Assembly (NCBI RefSeq): GCF_003722335.1
Contig: NZ_CP026100.1
Coordinates: 1,090,001 to 1,154,000 of the forward strand
DNA length: 64,000 nt
Source of the DNA: Caulobacter flavus
GTDB taxonomy: Bacteria > Pseudomonadota > Alphaproteobacteria > Caulobacterales > Caulobacteraceae
Direction: 5' to 3'
Shown: in pieces, positions 26,859 to 35,802 of the stretch
Position numbering within the stretch: the stretch's first letter is position 1
Layout: each line of letters opens with the position of its first letter
Made by a program: the position numbers and the translations under genes
The notes under the pieces: model-generated
The model's database searches: none
The model's input: the letters and a program-made list of their open reading frames with translations, nothing else
Told to the model about the DNA's origin: nothing

Positions 26859-27500
26859 CTAGATGCCGTCGCCGGCCGTCGGGCCGGCCAGGACACGCTG
26901 GTAGTCCTCGAGGTTCTCGATGCCGACATTGAGGTCGGTGACCAGGCCGTTGGCCAGCGAATAGACCCAGCCGTGTACGGCCAGGCTCTGGCCGCGAGCC
27001 CAGGCGTCCTGCACGAAGACGTCGGCGGCGACGTTGCGCACCTGGCGGATGACGTTCAGCTCGCACAGGCGGTTGAGGCGGTCGCGCTCTTCCGGAATGG
27101 CTTCAAGTTCGCAGCGGTGCTCGGCGTGGACCTCGCGGATCGGGTGCAGCCAGTGATCGACCAGGCCCCGCCGCTTGCCGTCGATGGCCGCCGCCACGCC
27201 GCCGCAGCCGTAGTGGCCCACCACCATGATGTGCTTGACCTTCAGCACGTCGACCGCGAACTGCAGCACGCTGAGGTAGTTGGCGTCCTGCGGCGGGGCC
27301 AGGTTGGCGACGTTGCGGTGCACGAACAGCTCGCCCGGATCCAGGCCGACGATCTCGTTGGCCGGCACGCGGCTGTCGCTGCAGCCGATCCACAGGTACT
27401 CGGGGCTCTGCTGGTTCTCCAGGCGCTTGAAGAAGTCGGCGTCGACCTCGGTCTTGCGCTTGGACCAGTTGGCGTTGTTGGTTTTCAGATCTTCAAGCAT
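26859..27500 (-). CDS. Beta-carbonic anhydrase, cytosolic
   Basis: A 213-residue Can/CynT-type carbonic anhydrase that interconverts CO2 and bicarbonate. Zn ligands lie in the I-G-C-S-D-S-R motif and in G-H-Y-G-C-G-G. The N-terminus (MLEDLKTNNANW) has no export signal, unlike the second beta-carbonic anhydrase of the window. Its start overlaps the end of the upstream GST gene by 8 bp, so the two are translationally coupled. Length and motifs are standard for the family. Confidence 0.95.
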   Translation of the reverse strand: MLEDLKTNNANWSKRKTEVDADFFKRLENQQSPEYLWIGCSDSRVPANEIVGLDPGELFVHRNVANLAPPQDANYLSVLQFAVDVLKVKHIMVVGHYGCGGVAAAIDGKRRGLVDHWLHPIREVHAEHRCELEAIPEERDRLNRLCELNVIRQVRNVAADVFVQDAWARGQSLAVHGWVYSLANGLVTDLNVGIENLEDYQRVLAGPTAGDGI

Positions 27501-28137
27501 CGGCGGCGTCCGGCTGGAGGCTGGGGTGAGCAGCGGCGAAGGCGGGATGGTCGGCGGCGCGGTCGGCGGCCGCCACCAGGGTCGGATAGGGTGAAAGGTC
27601 GATGTCGAACCGGCGCGCGCCATAGACCTGCGGCACCAGGCAGACATCGGCCAGGGTCGGCGCGTCGCCATAGGCATAGGTCCCGCCGTGGGCGGCGACG
27701 GCGGCTTCCAGGGCGGTGAAGCCCTCGGCCAGCCAGCGGGCCATCCAGGCCTTGCGGGCGGCCTCGTCCTGGCCGCGGGCGACCAGCTCGCCGGTGACTC
27801 GCACGTTGTTCAGCGGATGGATGTCGCAGGCGATGATCTGGGCCATGGCCCGCACGCGGGCGCGGCCCAGCGGGTCGGCGGGCAGCAGGGCGGGCTCGGG
27901 ATGGGTCTCGTCCAGCCATTCGAGGATGGCCAGGCTCTGGGTCAGCACCACGCCGTCCCCCAAGGCCAGGGCTGGAGTCAGGCCCTGCGGGTTGAGGTCG
28001 AGATAGGCGCCCTGGCGCTGTTCGCCCTTCAGCAGGTTCACCGGCGCCTGGTCGTAGGCCAGGCCCTTCAGATTGAGGCCGATGCGCACGCGATAGGGCG
28101 CGGCCGCCCGCCAGTAGCCGAACAGCGTCAGGGTCAC
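27493..28137 (-). CDS. maiA: Maleylacetoacetate isomerase-like glutathione S-transferase (zeta class)
   Basis: A 214-residue two-domain GST: thioredoxin-like N-terminal domain (L-F-G-Y-W-R...Y-R-V-R-I-G-L-N-L-K-G) and helical C-terminal domain, with the zeta-class segment C-D-I-H-P-L-N-N-x-R-V. MaiA isomerises maleylacetoacetate (tyrosine pathway) or maleylpyruvate (gentisate pathway) with glutathione. It lies 15 bp downstream of an FAH-family hydrolase, the enzyme of the next step, which supports the assignment. Oddity: the active-site Ser-Ser/Cys motif after Y-W-R is replaced by A-A-A-P (residues 11-14), so activity is not assured. Confidence 0.87.
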   Translation of the reverse strand: MTLTLFGYWRAAAPYRVRIGLNLKGLAYDQAPVNLLKGEQRQGAYLDLNPQGLTPALALGDGVVLTQSLAILEWLDETHPEPALLPADPLGRARVRAMAQIIACDIHPLNNVRVTGELVARGQDEAARKAWMARWLAEGFTALEAAVAAHGGTYAYGDAPTLADVCLVPQVYGARRFDIDLSPYPTLVAAADRAADHPAFAAAHPSLQPDAADA

Positions 28138-28152
28138 GGCGGCGCGCTCCCT

Positions 28153-28833
28153 CTAGACCAGGGTGAAGGCCAGGGCGCCGACGCCGTCGACCTCGCCGGC
28201 GATCGCGTCGCCCAGGACCACCGCCGAGACGCCCTCGGGGGTGCCGGTGAAGATCAGGTCGCCGGCCGCCAGGGTCCACAGCTTGCTGGCCTCGGCGATG
28301 ATCTCGGGGATGTTCCAGATCATGTCGGTCACCAGGCCGGTCTGACGCTGCACGCCGTTGACGCTCAGCCAGATGGCGCCGTCCAGCGTCGCGTCAGCCG
28401 CCGGCCGGATGGCCGAGATCGGCGCGGAGAAGTCGAAGGCCTTGCCCGCTTCCCACGGCTGGCCCTTGGCCTTGGCCGCGCCCTGCAGGTCGCGGCGGGT
28501 CAGGTCCACGCCCACCGCGTAGCCGAACACGTGGTCCAGCGCGTCGTCGACGGCGATGTCGGCGCCGCCCGACTTCAGCGCCACCACCAGTTCGATCTCG
28601 TGGTGCAGGTCGGCGGTGCGCGGCGGATAAGGCACCTCGTTCATCAGCGGCGCGATCGCGTCGGCCGGCTTGGCGAAGAAGAACGGCGGATCGCGCTCGT
28701 CGCCGCCCATTTCGGCGCGGTGGGCGGCGTAGTTGCGGCCCACGCACAGGATGCGGCGGACGGGGAAGACCGCCTCGGATCCTTCCACCGGAACCGAAGG
28801 CTGGACGGGCGGGGAGAAGGCGTAGGTCGTCAT
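28153..28833 (-). CDS. Fumarylacetoacetate hydrolase family protein (fumarylpyruvate/acylpyruvate hydrolase type)
   Basis: A 226-residue FAH-fold hydrolase that cleaves a beta-diketo acid with a divalent metal. Motifs: R-I-L-C-V-G-R-N-Y-A-A-H, F-F-F-A-K-P, the metal ligands in H-H-E-I-E-L, then G-Y-x-x-G-V-D-L-T-R-R-D, and T-G-T-P-E-G-V near the C-terminus. The short length fits fumarylpyruvate hydrolase (NagK) rather than the longer tyrosine-pathway FAH. It is followed by the MaiA-like GST, together forming the isomerase/hydrolase pair of aromatic ring degradation; no ring-cleaving dioxygenase lies in the window. ATG 28833 is preferred to the upstream frame. Confidence 0.9.
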   Translation of the reverse strand: MTTYAFSPPVQPSVPVEGSEAVFPVRRILCVGRNYAAHRAEMGGDERDPPFFFAKPADAIAPLMNEVPYPPRTADLHHEIELVVALKSGGADIAVDDALDHVFGYAVGVDLTRRDLQGAAKAKGQPWEAGKAFDFSAPISAIRPAADATLDGAIWLSVNGVQRQTGLVTDMIWNIPEIIAEASKLWTLAAGDLIFTGTPEGVSAVVLGDAIAGEVDGVGALAFTLV

Positions 28834-29002
28834 GGCCGCCTGCTTAGACCCAAAAACGTCCGACCGGAACCCCGCCGAAAAGCAGCGCCTGGGTCGGGAA
28901 CCCGACCGCATAAACGTTCTTTCACTTGCCCAGGCTCTCGCCGTCTTGTCATGTCGGACTGGGGACTGTTGGCGTTAACAAGACCGGGGGCCGCGAGTAG
29001 CG

Positions 29003-29881
29003 ATGCTGATCATCGAAAACCTGACGCACGTGTATGGCAACGGCGTGCGCGCCCTGGACGAGGTCAGCCTGACCATACCGCGCGGGATGTACGGCCTGCT
29101 GGGTCCCAACGGGGCCGGCAAGTCCACCCTGATGCGCACCATAGCCACCCTGCAGGCCCCGACCTCGGGCCACATCCGCTTCGGCGACATCGACGTGCTG
29201 AAGGATCCGGAAGGCCTGCGCCGCGTGCTCGGCTACCTGCCGCAGGACTTCGGCGTCTATCCCCGGGTCAGCGCCTACGACATGCTCGACCACATGGCGG
29301 TGCTGAAAGGCATTTCGGGCCGCAAGGAACGCAAGGACACGGTCGAGAGCCTGCTGGCCCAGGTCAACCTGTGGAACGTGCGGAGCAAGGCCATCGCCGG
29401 CTTCTCGGGCGGCATGCGCCAGCGCTTCGGCATCGCCCAGGCCCTGATCGGCGACCCGCGCCTGATCATCGTCGACGAGCCCACCGCCGGCCTCGACCCC
29501 GAGGAACGCAACCGCTTCCTCAACCTGCTGGCCGAGATCGGCGAAAACGTCGTGGTGATCCTGTCGACCCACATCGTCGAGGACGTCTCCGACCTCTGCC
29601 CGGCCATGGCCATCATCTGCGACGGCCGCATCGTGCGCGAAGGCGCCCCGGCCGACCTGATCGCCCAGCTGGAAGGGCGCATCTGGAAGAAGATCATCGA
29701 CAAGGCCGAGCTGGACGACGCCAAGGCGGCCCACCAGGTGATCTCGACCCGGCTGCTGGGCGGCCGCACCGTCATCCACGTCCTGGCCGACCAGGATCCC
29801 GGCGCGGGCTTCGCGCCCGTCGCCGGCGGCCTCGAGGACGTCTATTTCTCGACCCTCGCCACCACCCGCTGCGCGGCGTAA
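29003..29881 (+). CDS. ABC transporter ATP-binding protein
   Basis: A 292-residue ABC-2-type ATPase: Walker A G-P-N-G-A-G-K-S-T (about residue 37), Q-loop Y-L-P-Q, signature F-S-G-G-M-R-Q-R, Walker B L-I-I-V-D-E-P-T, H-loop S-T-H. The C-terminal 75 residues are an accessory domain. It lies 13 bp upstream of a large permease with a fused M1 peptidase and must power it. The substrate is unknown. Confidence 0.94.
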   Translation: MLIIENLTHVYGNGVRALDEVSLTIPRGMYGLLGPNGAGKSTLMRTIATLQAPTSGHIRFGDIDVLKDPEGLRRVLGYLPQDFGVYPRVSAYDMLDHMAVLKGISGRKERKDTVESLLAQVNLWNVRSKAIAGFSGGMRQRFGIAQALIGDPRLIIVDEPTAGLDPEERNRFLNLLAEIGENVVVILSTHIVEDVSDLCPAMAIICDGRIVREGAPADLIAQLEGRIWKKIIDKAELDDAKAAHQVISTRLLGGRTVIHVLADQDPGAGFAPVAGGLEDVYFSTLATTRCAA

Positions 29882-29894
29882 GGGGGCGAGCGTC

Positions 29895-32800
29895 ATGTTC
29901 GGCAAGATCGCGAGCTTCGAGCTCCGCTACCAGCTGCGCTCCCCGGTGTTCTGGGTGGTCGCGGTCCTGTTCTTCCTGCTGACCTTCGGGTCGGTGACCA
30001 TCGAGCAGATCAGCATCGGCGGCGGCGGCACGATCCACAAGAACGCGCCCTTCGCGATCGCCCAGACCCACCTGATCCTGTCGATCTTCTACATGTTCGT
30101 GACGACGGCCTTCGTGGCCAACGTCATCGTGCGCGACGACGAGACGGGCTATGGCCCGATCCTGCGCACCACCCGGATCCGCAAGTTCGACTATCTCTAC
30201 GGCCGCTTTGCCGGGGCCTTCCTGGCCGCCGCGATCTCGTTCCTGGCCGTGCCGCTGGCCATGCTGATCGGCTCGTTCATGCCGTGGATCGACCCGGAGA
30301 AGCTGGGCCCCAACCTGCTGAACGCCTACCTCTACGCCTATTTCGTGCTGGCCCTGCCGACCCTGCTGCTGACCTCGGCGCTGTTCTTCGCCCTGGCCAC
30401 GGTCACCCGTTCGATGATGTGGACCTATGTCGGCGTCATCGGCTTCCTGGTGTTGTGGGTGGTGGCCGGCATCGCGCTGGACAAGCCCGAATTCGAGCAG
30501 GGCGCGGCCCTGTGGGAGCCGCTGGGCACCGGCGCCTTCAGCCTGGCGACCAAGTACTGGACCGCCAACGAGCGCAACACTCTCACCCCGGCCCTGACCG
30601 GCGCCCTGCTGTTCAACCGCGTGTTCGTGATCGTGCTGGCCGGCGGACTGCTGGCGGCCGCCTACGGCCTGTTCCGCTTCCAGTCGGCGGAGCTGGCCGG
30701 CCGCAAAGGCGACAAGCCCAAGTCCAAGCAGGCGCAGCCGGTGGAGATCGCCCCGCCGGCCCCGCGCCCGCTTCCCGCGCCGCGCCACGACGCCGCCACG
30801 GCCTGGACCCAGTTCGTCGCCCGCACGCGGCTCGACATGGGCCAGGTGTTCAAGAGCCCGGCCTTCTTCGTGCTGCTGGCGCTGGGCCTGTTCAACGCCG
30901 CCGGCTCGCTGTGGTTCGCCACCGATGCGGATGGGTATGGCGGCCAGATATATCCGGTGACACGCGCCCTGCTGGCGCCGCTGCTGGGCTCGTTCAGCCT
31001 GATCCCGATGATCATCGCCATCTACTACGCGGGCGAACTGGTCTGGCGCGAGCGCGAGCGCCGCACCCACGAGATCATCGACTCCACGCCGGTCGGCGAC
31101 TGGGCCTTCACCGCCCCGAAGATCGCCGCCATCGCCCTTGTGCTGCTGTCGACCCTGCTGGTCAGCGTCGTGGCCGGCGTGGTCAGCCAGATCGGCCACG
31201 GCTACTTCCGGCTGGAGCTCGACAAGTACCTGCTATGGTACGTCCTGCCCCAGGCCGTCGACTGGATCCTGCTGGCCGTGCTGGCCGTGTTCCTGCAGGT
31301 GCTGAGCCCGCACAAGTTCGTCGGCTGGGGCCTGATGGTGGTCTACGTCGTCACCCAGGTGACGTTCTCGAACCTCGGCTTCCAGCACAACCTCTACAAC
31401 TACGGCGGCTCGCCGGGGACGCCGTTCTCCGACATGAACCGCCTGGGATCGTTCTGGATCGGGGCCTGGTGGTTCCGCGCCTACTGGAGCGCCTTCGCCG
31501 TTCTGCTGGCGGTGCTGTGCTACGCCCTGTGGCGGCGGGGGACCGAGACCCGGCTGGCGCCGCGCCTGCGCCGCCTGCCTCACCGCCTGCGTGGCGGAAG
31601 CGGCCTGGTGTTCGGCGTCGTGTTCCTGGCCTTCGCGGGCCTGGGCGGCTTCATCTACGTCAACACCAACGTCTGGAACGAATACCGCACCAACCTCGAC
31701 GACGAGCGCTGGACCGCCGATCTCGAAAAGGCCCTGCTGCGCTACGAGAACGCGCCCCAGCCCAAGATCACCGGCATGAAGCTGGACGTCGACCTCTATC
31801 CCTGCGAGCCCCGGGCGGTGACCCGCGGGGCCTACACCTTCCAGAACAAGACCGGCGCGCCGCTCAAGGAGATCCACGTCCGCTTCGACCGCGACCTCGT
31901 CGTCCGCGCCCTGTCGATCGAGGGCGCGCGGCCCAAGCAGACCTTCGAGCGCTTCAACTACCGGATCTTCGCCTTCGACACCCCGATGGCGCCGGGCGAA
32001 ACGCGCCGGATGAGCTTCATCACCGAGCGCAGCCAGAAGGGCTTCAAGAACAACGGCGCCGAGACCCGCGTGGTCGCCAACGGCACGTTCCTCAACAACA
32101 TGGAGATCGCGCCGATCCTGGGCATGAGCCGCGATGGTTTGCTGCAGGACCGCGCCAAGCGCCGCAAGTACGGCCTGCCGCCCGAACTGCGGATGGCCAA
32201 GCTGGGCGACGTGGCCAGCCGACAGTTCAACGGCCTGCGCAAGGACGCCGACTTCGTCGCCTCCGACATCACCGTCACCACCGACGCCGACCAGACCCCG
32301 GTCGCGCCGGGCAGCAAGGCGTCGGAGCGGGTGTGGACCTCGGGACACCAGGAGCGCCGCACCGTGCGCTTCGTCGCCGACGCGCCGATCCTGCCGTTCC
32401 TGTCGATCCAGTCGGCCCGCTACGCGGTCTCGCGCGAGACCTACAAGGGCATCGACCTGGCGGTCTATTACGATCCGCAGCACGCCTGGAACATCGACCG
32501 CATGCGCGGGGCGATGAAGGCCTCGCTCGACTACTACCAGGCTGAGTTCAGCCCCTATCAGTTCAAGCAGCTGCGCTTCCAGGAATTCCCTGCCTACGCC
32601 GACTTCGCCCAGGCCTTCGCCGGCACGATCCCCTGGTCGGAAAGCATGTTCTTCATCGCCGACTACCGCGATCCCGAGAAGATCGACATGGTCACCTATG
32701 TCGGCGCCCACGAGATCGGCCACCAGTGGTGGGCCCACCAGGTGCTGGGGGCCGACCAGCAGGGCTCGACCATGCTGTCGGAGACCTTCGCCCAGTACTC

Positions 32801-33497
32801 GGCGCTGATGGTCATGAAGCGGAAGTACGGCGAGGCCCAGATCCGCAAGTTCCTGAAGTTCGAGCTCAACAGCTACCTGCGCGCGCGCGGCGGCGACGTG
32901 CTCGAGGAACAGCCGCTGGCCCGGGTCGAGAACCAGGGCTACATCCACTATCGCAAGGGCTCGCTGGTCATGTACCGGCTGCAGCACGAGGTGGGCGAGG
33001 CGACGGTCAACCGCGTTCTGCGCAAGCTGATCGCCGACCACGGCTTCAAGGGCGCGCCCTACCCGACCACGCTCGACTTCCTGACCGCCCTGCGCGCCGA
33101 GGTCGGCCCCGACAAGCAGGCCCTGGTCACCGACCTCTTCGAGAAGATCACGCTCTACGACCTCAAGACCAAGAGCGCGACGGTGAAGAAGCGGGCCGAC
33201 GGCCGGTTCGACGTCAAGCTCGTGGTCGAGGCCAAGAAGATGTACGCCGACGGCCGCGGCAAGGAGACGGACGCGCCTCTGAACGAGGTGCTGGACGTGG
33301 GCCTGTTCACGGCCGAGCCGGGCAAGAAGGGCTTCGCCCAGAAGGACGTCGTGGCGATGGAGCGCCGTCCGATCCGCGGCGGAACCCAGACGCTGACCTT
33401 CGTCACGCCAGTCGCCCCGCGCTTCGCCGGCGTCGACCCCTACAACATCGTCATCGACCGCAACGGCGACGACAACGTCGTGAAGGCGGCGGACTGA
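29895..33497 (+). CDS. ABC transporter permease fused to an M1-family aminopeptidase
   Basis: A 1200-residue protein. The first ~590 residues hold about 12 hydrophobic segments in two sets of six (ABC-2-like), separated by a basic, Pro-rich cytoplasmic loop. The remainder is an M1-type metallopeptidase: the zinc motif H-E-I-G-H-Q-W-W (His939, Glu940, His943) and a second Glu in L-S-E-T-F-A (Glu963). The usual GxMEN substrate motif is replaced by P-W-S-E-S-M-F-F-I. The peptidase should face the periplasm. Partnered with the ABC ATPase just upstream; this may be a transporter coupled to peptide processing, but the substrate is not known. Confidence 0.92.
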   Translation: MFGKIASFELRYQLRSPVFWVVAVLFFLLTFGSVTIEQISIGGGGTIHKNAPFAIAQTHLILSIFYMFVTTAFVANVIVRDDETGYGPILRTTRIRKFDYLYGRFAGAFLAAAISFLAVPLAMLIGSFMPWIDPEKLGPNLLNAYLYAYFVLALPTLLLTSALFFALATVTRSMMWTYVGVIGFLVLWVVAGIALDKPEFEQGAALWEPLGTGAFSLATKYWTANERNTLTPALTGALLFNRVFVIVLAGGLLAAAYGLFRFQSAELAGRKGDKPKSKQAQPVEIAPPAPRPLPAPRHDAATAWTQFVARTRLDMGQVFKSPAFFVLLALGLFNAAGSLWFATDADGYGGQIYPVTRALLAPLLGSFSLIPMIIAIYYAGELVWRERERRTHEIIDSTPVGDWAFTAPKIAAIALVLLSTLLVSVVAGVVSQIGHGYFRLELDKYLLWYVLPQAVDWILLAVLAVFLQVLSPHKFVGWGLMVVYVVTQVTFSNLGFQHNLYNYGGSPGTPFSDMNRLGSFWIGAWWFRAYWSAFAVLLAVLCYALWRRGTETRLAPRLRRLPHRLRGGSGLVFGVVFLAFAGLGGFIYVNTNVWNEYRTNLDDERWTADLEKALLRYENAPQPKITGMKLDVDLYPCEPRAVTRGAYTFQNKTGAPLKEIHVRFDRDLVVRALSIEGARPKQTFERFNYRIFAFDTPMAPGETRRMSFITERSQKGFKNNGAETRVVANGTFLNNMEIAPILGMSRDGLLQDRAKRRKYGLPPELRMAKLGDVASRQFNGLRKDADFVASDITVTTDADQTPVAPGSKASERVWTSGHQERRTVRFVADAPILPFLSIQSARYAVSRETYKGIDLAVYYDPQHAWNIDRMRGAMKASLDYYQAEFSPYQFKQLRFQEFPAYADFAQAFAGTIPWSESMFFIADYRDPEKIDMVTYVGAHEIGHQWWAHQVLGADQQGSTMLSETFAQYSALMVMKRKYGEAQIRKFLKFELNSYLRARGGDVLEEQPLARVENQGYIHYRKGSLVMYRLQHEVGEATVNRVLRKLIADHGFKGAPYPTTLDFLTALRAEVGPDKQALVTDLFEKITLYDLKTKSATVKKRADGRFDVKLVVEAKKMYADGRGKETDAPLNEVLDVGLFTAEPGKKGFAQKDVVAMERRPIRGGTQTLTFVTPVAPRFAGVDPYNIVIDRNGDDNVVKAAD

Positions 33498-33526
33498 GGG
33501 GCTGTAGACCCGCCGCCCCACTCCCC

Positions 33527-33676
33527 GTCATCCCGGAAGGCGCGCAGCGCTTGTCCGGGACCCAGGGGACTGGACTCGGGATCGGCCTTGCCGCCCAGGC
33601 GGTCGCCGACGCAGCGCGGCGGCTCCTGGGTCCCGGCTCTCCCGCCCGCTTTCGCGGGCGTCCGGCCGGGATGACG
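33527..33676. repeat. Palindromic intergenic repeat, family A copy 3
   Basis: CGTCATCCCGG...GGGACCCAGGGGAC on the left; GGGTCCCGG...CCGGGATGACG on the right. Between the convergent permease-peptidase and DUF4142 genes. Confidence 0.92.
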
Positions 33677-33698
33677 AGCTTTAGAGAGACGACAAAAG

Positions 33699-33730
33699 AA
33701 AAACCCCCGGCCTTGCGGCCGGGGGTTTTC
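33699..33730. terminator. Intrinsic terminator downstream of the DUF4142 gene
   Basis: A stem of about 13 bp (AAAACCCCCGGCC / GGCCGGGGGTTTT) with a TTGC loop. It is flanked by A's and T's so it can act in both directions. Confidence 0.85.
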
Positions 33731-33751
33731 CATGTGCGGCTCTTGCGAGCC

Positions 33752-34348
33752 TTACTTCATGCCGTTCTTCAGGCCCTCGGCCATGTTCAGGTGCTCCTGA
33801 ACCTTGGGCGCGGTCTCGGCGGCGAAGGTCTTGATGGCGGCCACGTCGCCGTCCTGGGCGTAGCGCTGCAGCAGGTTCAGCGCGGCCTGGTGGGCGTCGA
33901 CCTGGTCGTCGGCGTACTTCTTGTCGAAGTCCTTGGCGTCGGCCTTGTTCAGGTCGTCCAGGTCGCCCTGCAGGTCTTCGGGCAGGGCGGTCGGGATGGT
34001 GATCGTCGCGCCGGAGGCGGCGACGGCGGCCTTCAGCGCGGCGCTGGTGGCGGTGTGGGCGTCGATCATCGCCTGGGCGAACTTTTTCACGTCGGCGTTG
34101 GTCGAGCGCTTGAGCGCCACCTTGGCGGCCTCGATCTCGAACATGTCGCTGGCGGCGGCCTTGGCGACGAAGTCCGGCGCGGCCGCTTCGTTGGCGGGCG
34201 TCGGCACCGTGGCCGACGGATTGGCGTCGGGCGTGGCGGCCTGTTCGGCCGGGGTGGCCGCGCCCTTGGTTTCGTCGGTCTTCTGGCCGCAGGCGGCGAT
34301 GCTGAGAGCGGCGAAGGCGGCGCCGACGATGAGAAGCTTGCGGGTCAT
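33752..34348 (-). CDS. DUF4142 domain-containing lipoprotein
   Basis: A 198-residue exported protein with a signal peptide and lipobox (S-I-A-A-C). A Thr/Ala/Pro-rich linker (residues 22-58) precedes a DUF4142 four-helix domain with F-V-x-x-A-A-x-S-D-x-F-E-I-E-A-A-K-x-A, the A-Q-x-M-I-D-x-H-x-x-T pattern, and a C-terminal H-L-x-M-A. Related domains are ferritin-like helical bundles, usually without metal ligands. Function unknown; it sits in the envelope. Monocistronic, ending at the terminator at 33699-33730. Confidence 0.9.
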   Translation of the reverse strand: MTRKLLIVGAAFAALSIAACGQKTDETKGAATPAEQAATPDANPSATVPTPANEAAAPDFVAKAAASDMFEIEAAKVALKRSTNADVKKFAQAMIDAHTATSAALKAAVAASGATITIPTALPEDLQGDLDDLNKADAKDFDKKYADDQVDAHQAALNLLQRYAQDGDVAAIKTFAAETAPKVQEHLNMAEGLKNGMK

Positions 34349-34464
34349 GGCTTTCTTTCCCTACGTGTTTTTCTAAGGAAGAAGCGGCAGCTTCACGCGC
34401 CGCCGTCATGGCGAAGAAAGCCTCACGGCCGCGTGATGGTTCCGTGATCGGGTAGAGGAACAAA

Positions 34465-35661
34465 ATGACCCAAGGGCCGTTGGCGGGCGTCCGCGTGATC
34501 GAGATGGGCCAGCTGATCGCGGGCCCGTTCTGCGGCCAGGTGCTGGGCGACTTCGGCGCCGAAGTCATCAAGCTGGAAGATCCGAAGACCGGCGACCCGA
34601 TGCGCCAGTGGGGGCGCTCCAAGCCCAAGGGCCTGTCGCCCTGGTGGCCGGTGATCGGCCGCAACAAGAAATCGGTGACCGTCGACCTGCGCACCGACGA
34701 GGGCCGCGCCATCGCCCGCGAGCTGATCGCCACCGCCGACGTGGTGGTCGAGAACTTCCGGCCCGGCACCCTGGAAAAATGGGGCCTGGGCTATGAGGAA
34801 CTGGCCAGGACCAATCCCGGCCTGGTGATGGCCCGCGTCTCGGGCTTCGGCCAGACCGGCCCCTACGCCAAGCGGGCCGGCTACGCCCTGGTCGGCGAGG
34901 CCATGGGCGGCCTTCGCCACATCACCGGCGAGCCCGACCGCAATCCGGCGCGGGCGGGCATCTCGATCGGCGACAGCCTGTCGGGCCTGAACGCCGCGCT
35001 CGGGGTGATGATGGCCCTGCACGCCCGCCACGCCACGGGCAAGGGCCAGGTCGTCGACGCGGCGATCTACGAAAGCGTGCTGACGGTGATGGAGAACCTG
35101 ATCACGGAATACGACCTGACCGGCTACATCCGCGAACGCTCGGGCGCGGTGCTGCCCGGCATCGCCCCGTCCAACGTCTATCCGACCAGGAGCGGCGAGC
35201 TCGTGCTGATCGGCGCCAACCAGGACACCCTGTTCAAGCGGCTGTGCGAGCTGATGGGCCGGCCAGACCTGGCCGAGGATCCCCGCTATCGCGACCACGC
35301 CGCCCGAGGCGTCAACCAGGGCGAACTGGACGCCCGCATCGCCGCCTGGACCCTGGACCAGGACATCGACGACCTGCTGCCGAGGCTGGAGCAGGCGGGC
35401 CTGGCCACCGGCCGGATCTATCGCGCCCCCGAGATGCTGGCCGACCCGCAGTTCCAGGCCCGCGAGTCGATCGTCAGCGTGCCCCACCCGGTGTTCGGCC
35501 AGGTGAAGATGCAGAACGCCTTCCCCCGCCTCACCGACACCCCCGGCGGCGTCCGCTGGCCCGGGCCGACGCTGGGCGAGCACACGCAGGCGGTGCTGAC
35601 GCAGGTGGCGGGGATGACGGCGGAGAAGGTGGCGGAGCTGAAGGCGCGGGGGGTGGTTTAG
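34465..35661 (+). CDS. Class III (CaiB/BaiF) CoA-transferase family protein
   Basis: A 398-residue family III CoA-transferase, which moves CoA from an acyl-CoA donor to a carboxylic acid. Family features: L-A-G-V-R-V-I-E-M-G-Q-L-I-A-G-P-F at the N-terminus, V-V-V-E-N-F-R-P-G-T-L-E-K-W-G-L, G-F-G-Q-T-G-P-Y, and the nucleophilic Asp in G-I-S-I-G-D-S. ATG 34465 follows AGAGGA closely. It is convergent with an aldo/keto reductase across a palindromic repeat. The substrate cannot be told from the sequence or neighbours. Confidence 0.95.
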   Translation: MTQGPLAGVRVIEMGQLIAGPFCGQVLGDFGAEVIKLEDPKTGDPMRQWGRSKPKGLSPWWPVIGRNKKSVTVDLRTDEGRAIARELIATADVVVENFRPGTLEKWGLGYEELARTNPGLVMARVSGFGQTGPYAKRAGYALVGEAMGGLRHITGEPDRNPARAGISIGDSLSGLNAALGVMMALHARHATGKGQVVDAAIYESVLTVMENLITEYDLTGYIRERSGAVLPGIAPSNVYPTRSGELVLIGANQDTLFKRLCELMGRPDLAEDPRYRDHAARGVNQGELDARIAAWTLDQDIDDLLPRLEQAGLATGRIYRAPEMLADPQFQARESIVSVPHPVFGQVKMQNAFPRLTDTPGGVRWPGPTLGEHTQAVLTQVAGMTAEKVAELKARGVV

Positions 35662-35663
35662 AG

Positions 35664-35793
35664 ACCCTCCCCCTGAAGGGGGAGGTGGCCCGAAGGGCCG
35701 GAGGGGGAAGAGACTTCTGAATCCGAAGCCGTTTCCGCCTCACAGGTACTTCCCCCTCAGTCGCTCCGCGACAGCTCCCCCTTCAGGGGGAGC
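35664..35793. repeat. Palindromic intergenic repeat, family B copy 2
   Basis: CTCCCCCTGAAGGGGGAGGTG-GCCCGAAGGGC-GGAGGGGGAAG with an inverted partner CTTCCCCCTCAGTCGCTCCGCGACAGCTCCCCCTTCAGGGGGAG, near-identical to the copy at 60380. It contains one GANTC site (35719-35723). Located between the convergent CoA-transferase and aldo/keto reductase genes. Confidence 0.92.
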
Positions 35794-35802
35794 ATCTTTG
35801 GA

